This document shows positions 45,220 through 54,290 of a stretch of 64,000 nucleotides of DNA, one piece after another. Below the pieces are notes generated by a model that saw nothing but the letters and a program-made list of their open reading frames with translations, searched no databases and was not told the origin of the DNA. Origin of the DNA: Longimicrobiales bacterium (lineage in GTDB: Bacteria > Gemmatimonadota > Gemmatimonadetes > Longimicrobiales > Gaopeijiaceae); NCBI GenBank assembly GCA_028284495.1, contig JANQRP010000004.1, forward strand, positions 62,001 through 126,000, written 5' to 3'. Both the position numbers and the translations under genes were made by a program. How positions within the stretch are numbered: the first letter of the stretch is position 1; every line of letters starts with the position of its first letter.

Positions 45220-46092
45220 GTGACCGCCCCCGCCCGATCCGCCCGACAGCAGTTCGTGAACGAGCTGCGGCGCACCGAGGGAGAGATCGACCTGGCGCGC
45301 GCGGCGCTCCTCATCGCGTGTGAGCAGTATCCGCAGCTTCCCGTCGACCTCTACCTCGGGCGGCTCGATCAGCTCGCCGAGCGCGTGATGGATCGCCTGG
45401 AGGGTGAGACGGCGCCGACCCTCGTGCTCCAGGAACTGGTCGCGACGCTCTTCGAGCAGGAGAACTTCCGGGGCAACCGCGACGCCTACTACGATCCGCG
45501 AAACTCCTTCCTGAACGACGTCCTCGATCGCCGTCTGGGAATTCCGCTCACGCTCGGCATCGTTCTGCTCGAGGTGGGGTGGCGGCTGGGCCTGGATCTC
45601 GAGGGCGTGAACTTCCCGCACCACTTTCTGGTCCGCTTCCGCGGCGAGTCGATGTCGCTGCTCATCGACGCGTACGACAGCGGACAGATCCGTTTCGAGG
45701 ACCAGGCGCAGGAGCTGCTCGACCGGGTGTACGGCGGGATGGTCCGGCTCCGGCCCGCCTTTCTGGCCGCCGCCACGCGCCGCGACATGCTGGCCCGGCT
45801 GCTCACCAACCTGAAGGGCGTCTATCTGAACGCCCACGACGACGAGCGCGCGATCTCGGCGGTCGAGCGTCTGCTCCTCATCCGCCCGGAGGCGATCGCG
45901 GAGCGGAAGACGCTCGGCCTGCTGCTCGCGCGCCGCGGTCGCGGCGAGGAGGCGCTCCATCACCTGGGCGAGTACCTGCAGTCGCTGCCGGAGAGCTCGA
46001 ACGATTCGCGTCGGATCGAGTCGCTGATCGAGCGGATCCGGGCGGGCGAGCCGCTCGACGACCCGGGGCTCGAGGAAGAGGGCGCCGAATGA
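45220..46092 (+). CDS. SirB1-family transglutaminase-like protein
   Basis: 290 residues from GTG at 45220. The SirB1 core is clear: YYDPRNSFLNDVLDRRLGIP, TLGIVLLEVGWRLGL and VNFPHHFLVRF. The region lacks the catalytic Cys of true transglutaminases, as is usual in this family. The C-terminal third is TPR-like (DDERAISAVERLLLIRPEA). The function of SirB1 is unknown. Its stop overlaps the next ATG (ATGA), and it diverges from selD over 112 bases. Confidence 0.88.
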   Translation: MTAPARSARQQFVNELRRTEGEIDLARAALLIACEQYPQLPVDLYLGRLDQLAERVMDRLEGETAPTLVLQELVATLFEQENFRGNRDAYYDPRNSFLNDVLDRRLGIPLTLGIVLLEVGWRLGLDLEGVNFPHHFLVRFRGESMSLLIDAYDSGQIRFEDQAQELLDRVYGGMVRLRPAFLAAATRRDMLARLLTNLKGVYLNAHDDERAISAVERLLLIRPEAIAERKTLGLLLARRGRGEEALHHLGEYLQSLPESSNDSRRIESLIERIRAGEPLDDPGLEEEGAE

Positions 46093-47195
46093 CCCCCCGA
46101 GTCACCCGGAGCGGCACCCACGGAACGACGTCCGGAATCACTCCGGGCTACCGCGCCGCCACCGAGGGCGTCGCCGTGCTCGACCGCGACGACCTTCGCT
46201 ACTGGCGGTTCGTCGGCCGCGATCCCGTCCGGATGCTGGACGGCGTCGTGTCGGGACGGATGCCCGGGTTGCCCGAGGTCTCGAGGTCGGCCGGCGGCTC
46301 GGTCGAGATCGGGGAAGCCACGCTCCAGACCGTGCTGACGCCGAAGGGCCGGATGGTGGCGGACCTTCGGCTCGCCCGCGAGGCCGGGATCGCCGACGCC
46401 GCCGACGCGCTTTGGGCCGTCGTGCCGACCGCTGCCACCGACGGGCTGCGGGCCCACCTCGCGCGGTATCTCCCGCCCCGCTTCGCCAAGGTCGAGGAGC
46501 CGGGGGGGATCGGGATCCTCGGCGTCATCGGCCCGGAATCCGACGCACTGGTATCCCGGCTGCTGCTCGGGCTCGCCGTCGAGACCGGGACGCTGGCCGC
46601 TCTCCCGACGGGCGGTACCGTCGTGGTGCGCGAACCGGCCCCGCAGGAGGGACCGGGGGAGGGAGAGGCGGAGGAGCCGCTCCGGCTCGTCCGCTGCGGC
46701 GAGACGGCGATCCCGGCCTGGCACGTGATCGGCCCCGTGGGTGAGGTGGATGCGGCGCGGCGGGCTCTGGAGGCCGCGGGCGCCGCGCCGGCGACGGAGG
46801 ACGACTGGACGGTGCTCCGCGTCGAGGCAGGGACGCCGGTGTACGGCGCCGACATGGACGACCGTACGATTCCGACCGAGGCCGGCCTCGACCGACTCGC
46901 GATCGACCACGGAAAGGGATGCTACACGGGGCAGGAGGTCATCGTGCGCATCCGCGACCGTGGGCACGTCAATCGTCGACTCCTGCGCGTTCCGCTCGGC
47001 GACATGGATCCGCCCGGGAACGGGACGGAGCTCTTCGTGGCCGGACGGGAGAAGCCGGCGGCGGTGGTGCGCTCGGCGGTGCGGTCACCCCGCTTCGGTC
47101 AGACGATCGGACTCGCCTACGTGCGCCGCGAGGTGTGGACGGGGGAGGGGGAGGCTCCGGAGTTCTTCCTCGACGAGGCCACCGCCGGGAGCTGA
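46089..47195 (+). CDS. ygfZ: YgfZ/GcvT-like folate-binding protein
   Basis: 368 residues. The diagnostic KGCYTGQEVI motif with the conserved Cys lies near residue 278-287, following AGLDRLAIDHG. The N-terminal folate-binding half has LKGRMVADLRL-like sequence (TPKGRMVADLRLA). YgfZ uses a tetrahydrofolate to help assemble or repair certain iron-sulfur enzymes. A Glu/Pro-rich insert (about 175-198) is unusual. It is coupled with the SirB1 gene by a 4-base overlap. Confidence 0.88.
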   Translation: MTPRVTRSGTHGTTSGITPGYRAATEGVAVLDRDDLRYWRFVGRDPVRMLDGVVSGRMPGLPEVSRSAGGSVEIGEATLQTVLTPKGRMVADLRLAREAGIADAADALWAVVPTAATDGLRAHLARYLPPRFAKVEEPGGIGILGVIGPESDALVSRLLLGLAVETGTLAALPTGGTVVVREPAPQEGPGEGEAEEPLRLVRCGETAIPAWHVIGPVGEVDAARRALEAAGAAPATEDDWTVLRVEAGTPVYGADMDDRTIPTEAGLDRLAIDHGKGCYTGQEVIVRIRDRGHVNRRLLRVPLGDMDPPGNGTELFVAGREKPAAVVRSAVRSPRFGQTIGLAYVRREVWTGEGEAPEFFLDEATAGS

Positions 47196-47222
47196 CACGC
47201 CCGGCAGGCGTCGGCGGGGTTG

Positions 47223-48263
47223 TCAGCCGGCCGCGGGAGTCTTCGGCCGGTCGTAGGCGGCGACGATGCGGCCGCCGTGCTCCTTCCCGTTCTCGATGAA
47301 GACCTTGTTGGCGTTGTGCCCCGCGGCGAGCACGCCCGCGATGTACACGCCCGGCACGTCGGTCTCCATCGTGTCGGGATCGTGGACCGGGATCCCCGTC
47401 TCGTCGTCGACACCCACGCCCAGCTCCAACAGCACCGCCGGGTTCGCGCGCCATCCGGTCATCGCGAGCACGAAGTCGTTGGGAATCGTCGTCAGCTCAC
47501 CGCTCTCGTCCGACCGCAGCACGACTTCGGTCGGCCGGATCTCCGCCACGCGGTGCTTCCAGTACACGGGGATCTCGCCCCGCTCGATGCGGTTGTCGAT
47601 GTCGGGGCGCACCCAGGGCTTCACGCCGCGGTCCAGCTCGCCCGCGAAGTGCACCAGGGTCGGCCTGGAACCGTTGCGGTAGAGCTCGAGCGCGGCGTCC
47701 ACCGACGAGTTGCCTCCGCCGACCACGAGCACGTCCTGGTCCCAGTACGGATAGGGCTCGTAGTACCAGTGCGAGACCTTCTCGAGATCCTCGCCCGGCA
47801 CGCCGAGCCAGTTGGGCTCGTGGAAGCCGCCCGTGGCGACGACGACCGCCCTGCAACGGGTGACCGACTCCTCGCCGCCACGCACCTTCCGCGTGCGGAC
47901 CCGGAAGTCGCCCGACACGCCCTCCACGGCGACGACGTCCTCGTACTGCCGGACGTCGAGGTCGTAGTGCTCCACGACCCGCCGGTAGTACGCCAGCGCC
48001 TGGCGGCGGGTCGGCTTGGTCTCGGGGATCGAGAAGGGCACGCCGCCGATCTCCAGCTTCCTCGCCGTGCTGAAGAACCGCATGTAGTACGGATAGTTCA
48101 ACAGCGAATTCGTGACGCACCCGCGGTCGAACAGCCGGCACGACACGTCGCCGTTGCGGGCCGCCGCAGCGCCGACCGCGAGGCCGCAGGGACCCGCGCC
48201 GACGACGACGAGGTCGAGGATCCGGCCGGAAGCAGCGTTGGAAGTCATGGCGTGCGAATTCAT
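47223..48263 (-). CDS. ypdA: YpdA-type thioredoxin-reductase-like protein (putative bacillithiol disulfide reductase)
   Basis: 346 residues. FAD motif VVGAGPCGLAVG near the N-terminus, NAD(P)H motif VLVVGGGNSSVDAALEL (about 165-182) and the YpdA ending HNANKVFIENGKEHGG. YpdA reduces bacillithiol disulfide with NADPH. No CxxC redox pair is present, as expected. ATG at 48263 gives an ATGA overlap with the preceding gene; ATG at 48248 is an alternative. It is the last gene of a three-gene operon. Confidence 0.9.
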   Translation of the reverse strand: MNSHAMTSNAASGRILDLVVVGAGPCGLAVGAAAARNGDVSCRLFDRGCVTNSLLNYPYYMRFFSTARKLEIGGVPFSIPETKPTRRQALAYYRRVVEHYDLDVRQYEDVVAVEGVSGDFRVRTRKVRGGEESVTRCRAVVVATGGFHEPNWLGVPGEDLEKVSHWYYEPYPYWDQDVLVVGGGNSSVDAALELYRNGSRPTLVHFAGELDRGVKPWVRPDIDNRIERGEIPVYWKHRVAEIRPTEVVLRSDESGELTTIPNDFVLAMTGWRANPAVLLELGVGVDDETGIPVHDPDTMETDVPGVYIAGVLAAGHNANKVFIENGKEHGGRIVAAYDRPKTPAAG

Positions 48264-49801
48264 GGCGTGATGGGACCCGACTGGCCGGGCCGGGTTCCTC
48301 CGAATCCGTCCAGCAGAACCGTCCCGTCCCAGCGCTCCGCCGGCTCCCATCCGAGCGACCACCCGAGGGTCGGTGCGAGGTCGAGAAGGCTGACCTCCGA
48401 GAGCTCCGTTCCGGGGGCGACGCCGGGTCCGAACAGGACCAGGGGGACCTCCGAGTCCGCGGGCGCGGTGGATCCGTGCTGGAACGACCCGAACCCACCG
48501 CCGCCGCCGTGCGCGGCGACCACGGCCAGGAGGGCGTCGCCGGGCAGCGCGTCGGCGATGCGACCGATCTGCTCGTCGGTGGCCGTCACCGCCGCCCGCC
48601 ACTCGGGCGAGCCCCACCCGGTCGAGTGGCCCGCCACGTCGGGCCCCGAGAGGTGCACGAAGACCATGGCCGGCCCGTCGGGCTCGAGAAAGGGGAGTAC
48701 CGAGTCCACGAGCGCGGCCCCGCCGCCCACCACCGACACGACCCGTTCGAACCCGAACGCCAGCCTGCACTCGAGGATGTCGTCGAATCGCGCCAGGTGG
48801 CCGTCGGCCGAGAGCACCGCGGCGGTCGAGGCACCACGACGCAGACCGATGCGGAAGAGCGGATCCAGGCGGTTCATCTCCGGTGTGAACTCGAGCTCCT
48901 CGGAGAACAGCTGATGGGAGTCGGGGCCTTCCCCGGCGAGCATCGAGAGGTTGGCAGGCACCGAGAGCGTCGGCTCGATCGATCGCGCGACCGGGGCGAT
49001 CGCACCCGCCGCACCGAGCGTGTGCAGCCGGGGGGTCAGGGTGGCGTCGACCGCGTCGGCGGGCAGGCCGTCCACGGCCACCAGCACGATCCGGCTCGCG
49101 ATCGGTTCGGTGATCCGCACGTCGGAGTCGATGATGGGCCGGCCCGGAAGCAGCGCGAACACGGGCCACGCCCCGGCGCGCAGCGGACTCGCCCCCAGCA
49201 CTCCCCTCGCCCATCCCTCGGCGTCCGTGGTGTCGACGCCGATCCGCTCGGCACCGGACCAGGCGAAGAAGACGGGCTGACCGGCCATCGGCTCGCCTTC
49301 GGTGTCGAACACACGGGCTCGGACCACCGAGTCGACGGGCGTGAAGCCGGGGCGCCCCACGATCGTGTCGCCCCGCGCGATGACCACCACGGCCGGCGCA
49401 CGGAGGACGCGCAGGGCCCGCGCGGCCGAGGCTTCGCCCAGGGTGGCCTCGACGGAGCCGACTCCGGGGCGAGCGTCGAGGATCCACGTTTCCGCCCACC
49501 CGTCGGCGTCCGTCGGCGCGTCGGTCTGCGAGAGGCGACCGAGCGCGCCGTCGAGCTCGAACCTCACGCGCACGCCGGTGAGCGGCGCGCCGCTCGCGAT
49601 GGCGCGGACCCGGACCGGCTCGGGCGAGGTGCCGCCCGCCTCGAAGACGAGCTCCCCCGGCTCGCCCGGTTCGAGCCGTGTCCCCGGCGGCGGGTCGGCC
49701 GACGGAATCGTGGGCCGTTCGTCGCCGGTGCAGCCGGGGAGAACGCCGAGACCCCCGAGAAGGAGGGCTACAGCGAATCGAGCGGACAGAGGAGGCCTCA
49801 C
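48260..49801 (-). CDS. Lipoprotein with Ig-like domains and alkaline-phosphatase-superfamily domain
   Basis: 513 residues. Lipobox at LGVLPGCTGD. Two Ig-like (Big-type) domains cover about 50-230 (VRVRFELDGALGRLSQ, TDADGWAETWI). The rest is a type I phosphodiesterase/alkaline-phosphatase-like domain beginning IVLVAVDGLPADAV, with VFVHLSGPDVAGHSTGWG and VVAAHGGGGGFGS, where the usual catalytic Thr position reads SVPANLSML. It is likely an envelope phosphodiesterase or relative; loss of some canonical metal ligands leaves activity uncertain. Start GTG overlaps the upstream stop by 4 bases. Confidence 0.75.
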   Translation of the reverse strand: MRPPLSARFAVALLLGGLGVLPGCTGDERPTIPSADPPPGTRLEPGEPGELVFEAGGTSPEPVRVRAIASGAPLTGVRVRFELDGALGRLSQTDAPTDADGWAETWILDARPGVGSVEATLGEASAARALRVLRAPAVVVIARGDTIVGRPGFTPVDSVVRARVFDTEGEPMAGQPVFFAWSGAERIGVDTTDAEGWARGVLGASPLRAGAWPVFALLPGRPIIDSDVRITEPIASRIVLVAVDGLPADAVDATLTPRLHTLGAAGAIAPVARSIEPTLSVPANLSMLAGEGPDSHQLFSEELEFTPEMNRLDPLFRIGLRRGASTAAVLSADGHLARFDDILECRLAFGFERVVSVVGGGAALVDSVLPFLEPDGPAMVFVHLSGPDVAGHSTGWGSPEWRAAVTATDEQIGRIADALPGDALLAVVAAHGGGGGFGSFQHGSTAPADSEVPLVLFGPGVAPGTELSEVSLLDLAPTLGWSLGWEPAERWDGTVLLDGFGGTRPGQSGPITP

Positions 49802-50856
49802 CGGGACGGCACCCGCGCCCGAAGGCGCACGTCATAGCGGAGGACCTCGGATCCGGTGACCGTGACGACCCGGCCCTGCGTGAGCGACGTCCGGCCGGAC
49901 ACGATCAGCGAGTCGCGACCGACCAGGAGCCGAGGGTCCACAACGTAGTCCCTCGCGAGTCGGGTCGGCTGGGCGATCCCGCCCGCGTCGATCCTCACCG
50001 GCGTGGTGAGCGCGGCCCCTGGCGCGTGAAGCTCGCCGGCCGACGCGGCCACGGAGAGCTCGAGGTCGACCGCGAGTCCGAGCGAACTCGACACGTCGAG
50101 CGCCACGACCAGGTCCGCTTCTCCCGGACGCAGGCGGTCGGCGATCGCGTCGGGCAGCGCCGCGCGGCGGATCGGAGGTGCCAGGTCGGCCTCGTTCAGG
50201 AGGATCCGGGCCGAGCCTGCCTCCACGTCGCGCAGCTCGACCCGCACGTCCAGTCCGTCGGAGGGGTCGAGTGCGAGGTCGTCACATCGCGACCCGGGGG
50301 TCGTACCCGTCACGCGCGCCACGATCGATCGATGGAGCAGGATCCCGTCGAGGGGAAAGTCGAGCGCAACGGTGGACCCGTCGGGGAAGCCCTCGGCCCA
50401 GGTGCGCGTGACCAGGGTGGATCCGGTCCGACCGTCCACGAGATCCGCCCGGATGAACCCGCGGCCGCCCAGACCGTCGTCGAGCAGGTCGAACCCGAGT
50501 CCGTTCGTCAGCTCGAGCACGGCGGTGCCTCGGTCGATCGGGGCCTCGAGCAGCCGGTCCGGCAGCTCGAACGCGTAGTCCCGGGCCTCCAGAGAGAGCT
50601 CCGGGATCGGTCCGTCGAAGCAGGTGCAGAGTTCGCAGACCTCGTCGAGCCGCACGGAGTCGCGCGTCTCGAAGCTCGCCACCCGGAAGCCCTCCGGGGC
50701 GATTCGGACCTCGGGCGGCAGCACGTCGCCGACGGGGACCGAGTCGCGCGCCAGAAGCACCTCCCACTCGGTGTCCCACACGGGGACGGACGTTGGGATG
50801 TCGCAGCCTCCCGATGCCGCCACGGCGAGGAGGAGGAGGGATCGCGTGGGGCGCAT
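49798..50856 (-). CDS. Lipoprotein of unknown function, beta-rich
   Basis: 352 residues with a lipoprotein signal (SLLLLAVAASGGCDIPTS). The mature sequence is beta-rich with no catalytic motif; a cysteine cluster CELCTC lies near residue 73-78. Segments such as PVWDTEWEVLLARDSVPVGD resemble outer-membrane-linked lipoproteins of Bacteroidota-type bacteria. First gene of the operon with the phosphodiesterase lipoprotein and ypdA. It diverges from the NRAMP gene over 54 bases. Confidence 0.65.
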   Translation of the reverse strand: MRPTRSLLLLAVAASGGCDIPTSVPVWDTEWEVLLARDSVPVGDVLPPEVRIAPEGFRVASFETRDSVRLDEVCELCTCFDGPIPELSLEARDYAFELPDRLLEAPIDRGTAVLELTNGLGFDLLDDGLGGRGFIRADLVDGRTGSTLVTRTWAEGFPDGSTVALDFPLDGILLHRSIVARVTGTTPGSRCDDLALDPSDGLDVRVELRDVEAGSARILLNEADLAPPIRRAALPDAIADRLRPGEADLVVALDVSSSLGLAVDLELSVAASAGELHAPGAALTTPVRIDAGGIAQPTRLARDYVVDPRLLVGRDSLIVSGRTSLTQGRVVTVTGSEVLRYDVRLRARVPSR

Positions 50857-50910
50857 GCGGGCGCGGTCCGGACGTTTTCCTGAGGAGGTGCGCGGGGGTA
50901 CGTTCGGACG

Positions 50911-52152
50911 ATGACCACACGGGACACCCCGAACAAGAGCGGTTTCAGCGGCCCGGGCTGGCTCGTCGCCGCGGCGTTCGTCGGCCCCGGTACGGTCACG
51001 ACCGCCACCCTCGCCGGCGCGAGTTTCGGCGCGGCGCTGATCTGGGCGCTCGTCTTCTCGGTCGCGATGACGATGGTGCTCCAGGAGATGGCCGCACGTC
51101 TCGGCCTGGTCACCGGGCAGGGGCTGGGCGAGGCGCTTCGCGCGGGCGTCGGCACCACAGGACCGCTCCGCTGGATCGGCCCCGCGCTGGTCGTCGGCGC
51201 GATCGCCGTGGGCAACGCGGCCTACCAGACCGGGAATCTCGTCGGCGGCGGGCTCGGCCTGCAGGGCGCCGTCGGAGGGTCGCCGCGGAGCTGGGCCTCG
51301 CTCATCGCCGTGCTCGCGGCGGCGCTGCTCTGGCGTGGGAGTTTCCGTGCACTGGAACGGTGGATGACCGCGCTGGTGGCCGTCATGGGCGTCGCCTTCC
51401 TGCTGACCGCCGCGCGTGTGATCGGGCGGGTACCCGATCTGCTCGCGGGGCTGATGCCCACGGTGCCGGACGGCGCCATCCTGACCGTGGTGGGCCTCAT
51501 CGGCACGACCGTCGTACCGTACAACCTCTTCCTGCACGCGAGCGCGGTGCGGGAGTCGTTCGGCGGCGTGGAGGGGCTGGGGGCCGCCCGTGCCGACCTG
51601 GTCCGGTCGATCCTGGCGGGGGGCGTCGTCAGCGTGGCGATCATGGTGACCGCGGCGGGCACGCTGTTCGCGCTGGCTCCGGACGGCGCCACGGTGGAGT
51701 CCGCCGCGGACATGGCCCGCGCGCTGGAGCCCGTACTCGGAAGCTGGGCACGGATCGTCTTCGCAGTTGGCCTGTTCGCGGCCGGCATGACCTCCGCGGT
51801 GACCGCCCCGCTCGCGGCCGCGCTCGCCACGGCGGGCGCGCTCGGGTGGAGCGTGGACCTGCGGTCGCCGCGACTCCGCGCGGTGTGGGCCACGGTGCTC
51901 GGCACGGGGCTGCTCTTCGTCCTGATCGGTGGAAGCCCGGTCCAGATGATTCTGTTCGCGCAGGCGGCCAACGGGATCCTCCTTCCCGTCGTCGCCATAT
52001 TCCTTCTGGTGGCGGTGAACGACCGCCGCCGCATGGGGGACGCGGCGAACGGGATCGTGCCGAACGTCCTCGGAGCGACGGCGGTGCTCGTGTCGGCACT
52101 TCTGGCGTTCAGGGCGTTCCGCTCGGTCCTGCTGGGGCTCGGATGGATCTGA
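50911..52152 (+). CDS. NRAMP-family transporter with atypical metal site
   Basis: 413 residues with about eleven membrane helices. The family scaffold is clear, but helix 1 reads AFVGPGTVTTATLAG where metal-transporting NRAMPs have DPGN, and helix 6 reads GTTVVPYNLFLH where they have a Met in MPHNLYLH. So the Asp, Asn and Met ligands for Mn/Fe are all missing. The substrate is therefore probably not Mn2+ or Fe2+; the family does include members with changed selectivity. No regulator site was seen. Confidence 0.88.
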   Translation: MTTRDTPNKSGFSGPGWLVAAAFVGPGTVTTATLAGASFGAALIWALVFSVAMTMVLQEMAARLGLVTGQGLGEALRAGVGTTGPLRWIGPALVVGAIAVGNAAYQTGNLVGGGLGLQGAVGGSPRSWASLIAVLAAALLWRGSFRALERWMTALVAVMGVAFLLTAARVIGRVPDLLAGLMPTVPDGAILTVVGLIGTTVVPYNLFLHASAVRESFGGVEGLGAARADLVRSILAGGVVSVAIMVTAAGTLFALAPDGATVESAADMARALEPVLGSWARIVFAVGLFAAGMTSAVTAPLAAALATAGALGWSVDLRSPRLRAVWATVLGTGLLFVLIGGSPVQMILFAQAANGILLPVVAIFLLVAVNDRRRMGDAANGIVPNVLGATAVLVSALLAFRAFRSVLLGLGWI

Positions 52153-52219
52153 TGCTGCCGCCCGTCGCGTGCCGGCCTCGAACCGACTCTCTCCGCCGCG
52201 ACTCACACCGATCCGCCAC

Positions 52220-52480
52220 ATGACCGACGCAGCCATCTCCTCGGCCCGGAAGGCGCTCGCCCGTCTCGGCCGCGCGGCCGAGAAGACGCGACGGGAGCTC
52301 GACGCCCTCGAAGGCGCGCTGCATCGCGCCGAGGGTGACGACTTCCCGCGGGCGAGGTACGAGGAGCTGCGGACGCTGATCGAGCGGATCGGCGAGTTCA
52401 CGGAGGAGGAGGGGGCCCGCCTCCAGGAGAAGGTCCTTCACGCGGGCGGGCTCGAGCCCGCCCGCGTGCGCAGGAGCTAG
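52220..52480 (+). CDS. Small coiled-coil protein
   Basis: 86 residues, no membrane segment, helical throughout (KALARLGRAAEKTRRELDAL, ELRTLIERIGEFTEEEGARL). No family recognised. It may be an assembly or regulatory partner of the gene downstream. Bases 52439-52468 near its 3' end form a perfect 30-base palindrome. Confidence 0.6.
   Translation: MTDAAISSARKALARLGRAAEKTRRELDALEGALHRAEGDDFPRARYEELRTLIERIGEFTEEEGARLQEKVLHAGGLEPARVRRS
52439..52468. repeat. Perfect 30-base palindrome
   Basis: The two 15-base arms are exact complements with no spacer (CACGCGGGCGGGCTC and GAGCCCGCCCGCGTG). It lies in the last codons of the small coiled-coil gene and 22 bases before the next start. As RNA it makes a very stable hairpin; no T-run follows, so it may attenuate or protect mRNA rather than terminate. 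Confidence 0.7.
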
Positions 52481-52490
52481 GGGGAACACC

Positions 52491-54281
52491 ATGGTCATCG
52501 ATCGACGCACCTTCCTCCACCATTCGGCCGTGCTCGGCGTCGCCGGCGCGGCCGAGCTGTCGGGTCCGTGGGTTCACGTGCGCGGTCGGCAGGCCCACGA
52601 CCTCGTGCTCCGGAACGCGACCGTGTTCGACGGAACCGGGGGAGCCGGCATCGAGGCGGACGTCGGCATCGACGGGGATCGGATCACCTGGGTCGGGACC
52701 CTCCGGGAACGCGGGGCCGTCGAACTCGATCTGCGCGGACTCGCGCTCGCGCCCGGCTTCATCGACATCCATTCGCACGCCGACCAGAACGTGCTCATCG
52801 AGCCGCGAGCGGAGAGCCGGATTCGTCAGGGCGTGACGACCGAAGTGGTCGGCCAGGACGGTTCGTCCATCCTGTACTCGGAGGAGGCGAGGCACTTCCT
52901 CGACACGCAGTGGATGGATCGCTACGGCCTCCCCTTCGACTTCACCGACGTGGGGAGCTTTCTCGATCGCGTGGACCGCACGCGACCGGCCGTGAACATC
53001 GCGTCGATGGCCGGTCACGGGACGATCCGCGGGGCGGTGGTCGGGGGCGCCGACCGACCGGCGTCGCCCGAGGAGCTCGACCGGATGCGAGCGATGCTCG
53101 TGGAGGCGCTCCAGCAGGGTGCGGTGGGCCTCTCGGCGGGGCTGGAGTACACCCCCGGGGCCTTCGGGACGACGGACGAACTGATCGCGCTGGCCGGGGA
53201 ACTGCGCGATCCGAGGGTCCCGAGCGACGAGGTCGCTGCGACGGGCGGTGTCCGCACTCCCTCGCCCCCCTCGCCGTTCCTGTTCGCGGCTCACATGCGG
53301 AACGAGGACGACCGTCTGCTCGCCGCCATCGAGGAGGTCCTCAACGTCGGCCGTGGCGCGGGCGTGTCCGTGCACATCTCCCACCTGAAGGCGCAGGGCC
53401 AGCGGAACTGGTGGAAGGCGGAGATCGCCCTCCAGATGATCGACGCCGCGGCCGCCGACGGGGTGGACGTGACGTTCGACCGCTACCCGTACGTGGCGTA
53501 CGCGACGGGCCTCACGTCGCTCTTCCCGCCGTGGTCCCGGGAGGGCGGAAGCCGTCGACTGTTCGAACGACTGGAAGCGCCGGACGATGGTCCGCGGGTC
53601 GTTCGGGCGGTGCGCGACAAGATCGCGCTGCTCGGCGACTGGAACGCCGTCCAGATCACCTCGTCGGGGGCCACACCGTGGGCGCGGGGCCGGAGGCTCG
53701 GCGATCTGGCCGAAGAGCGCGGGGTGGACCCGATGGACCTAACCGTCCAGCTGCTCCGGGAGAACGGCGGGAGCGTGGGGATGGTCGGTTTCGGCATGTC
53801 CGAGGAGAACACCGCGCGCTTCCTCGCGCACGACCGGGCGATGGTGGCGTCCGACGGCGGGGCGTACGCTCCGTACGGTCCCCTGTCGGGAAGCTCGCCG
53901 CACCCCCGAGGGTACGGGACATTCCCGCGGGTGCTCGGCCACTACGTCCGCGAGCGCGGCGATCTCGGACTCGCCGACGCCGTCGCGAAGATGACGCTGC
54001 GCCCCGCCCGCCGGCTCGGGCTGGCACGCGACCTCTCCGGGGGCGACGTCGCGAGCGTCCAGCCCCGCGGCCGCCTGGCACCGAGGTACATGGCGGACCT
54101 CGTAGCCTTCGACCCCGGGACGGTCGCCGACACCGCGACGTTCGACGATCCGCACGGCTACCCGAGGGGTATTCCCCACGTGGTGGTGAACGGCGTCCTC
54201 ACCATCAGGGACGGCGAGCATACCGGCGACCTCGGTGGGCGAGCGGTTCGCGGACCGGGCCGATCCGGCCTTCTGCGCTGA
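52491..54281 (+). CDS. N-acyl-D-amino-acid deacylase-like amidohydrolase, Tat-exported
   Basis: 596 residues. The N-terminus DRRTFLHHSAVLGVAGAA is a twin-arginine signal. The amidohydrolase barrel begins HDLVLRNATVFDGTGGAG and carries the metal motif IDIHSHADQN, then GVTTEVVGQDG, HISHLKAQGQ and a late GTFPRVLGHYVRE segment, the pattern of D-aminoacylases. It removes acyl groups from D-amino acids or related dipeptides in the periplasm. AGGGGG precedes the ATG. Ends with the typical MADLVAFDPGTVAD. Confidence 0.9.
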   Translation: MVIDRRTFLHHSAVLGVAGAAELSGPWVHVRGRQAHDLVLRNATVFDGTGGAGIEADVGIDGDRITWVGTLRERGAVELDLRGLALAPGFIDIHSHADQNVLIEPRAESRIRQGVTTEVVGQDGSSILYSEEARHFLDTQWMDRYGLPFDFTDVGSFLDRVDRTRPAVNIASMAGHGTIRGAVVGGADRPASPEELDRMRAMLVEALQQGAVGLSAGLEYTPGAFGTTDELIALAGELRDPRVPSDEVAATGGVRTPSPPSPFLFAAHMRNEDDRLLAAIEEVLNVGRGAGVSVHISHLKAQGQRNWWKAEIALQMIDAAAADGVDVTFDRYPYVAYATGLTSLFPPWSREGGSRRLFERLEAPDDGPRVVRAVRDKIALLGDWNAVQITSSGATPWARGRRLGDLAEERGVDPMDLTVQLLRENGGSVGMVGFGMSEENTARFLAHDRAMVASDGGAYAPYGPLSGSSPHPRGYGTFPRVLGHYVRERGDLGLADAVAKMTLRPARRLGLARDLSGGDVASVQPRGRLAPRYMADLVAFDPGTVADTATFDDPHGYPRGIPHVVVNGVLTIRDGEHTGDLGGRAVRGPGRSGLLR

Positions 54282-54290
54282 GGGCGGCGC

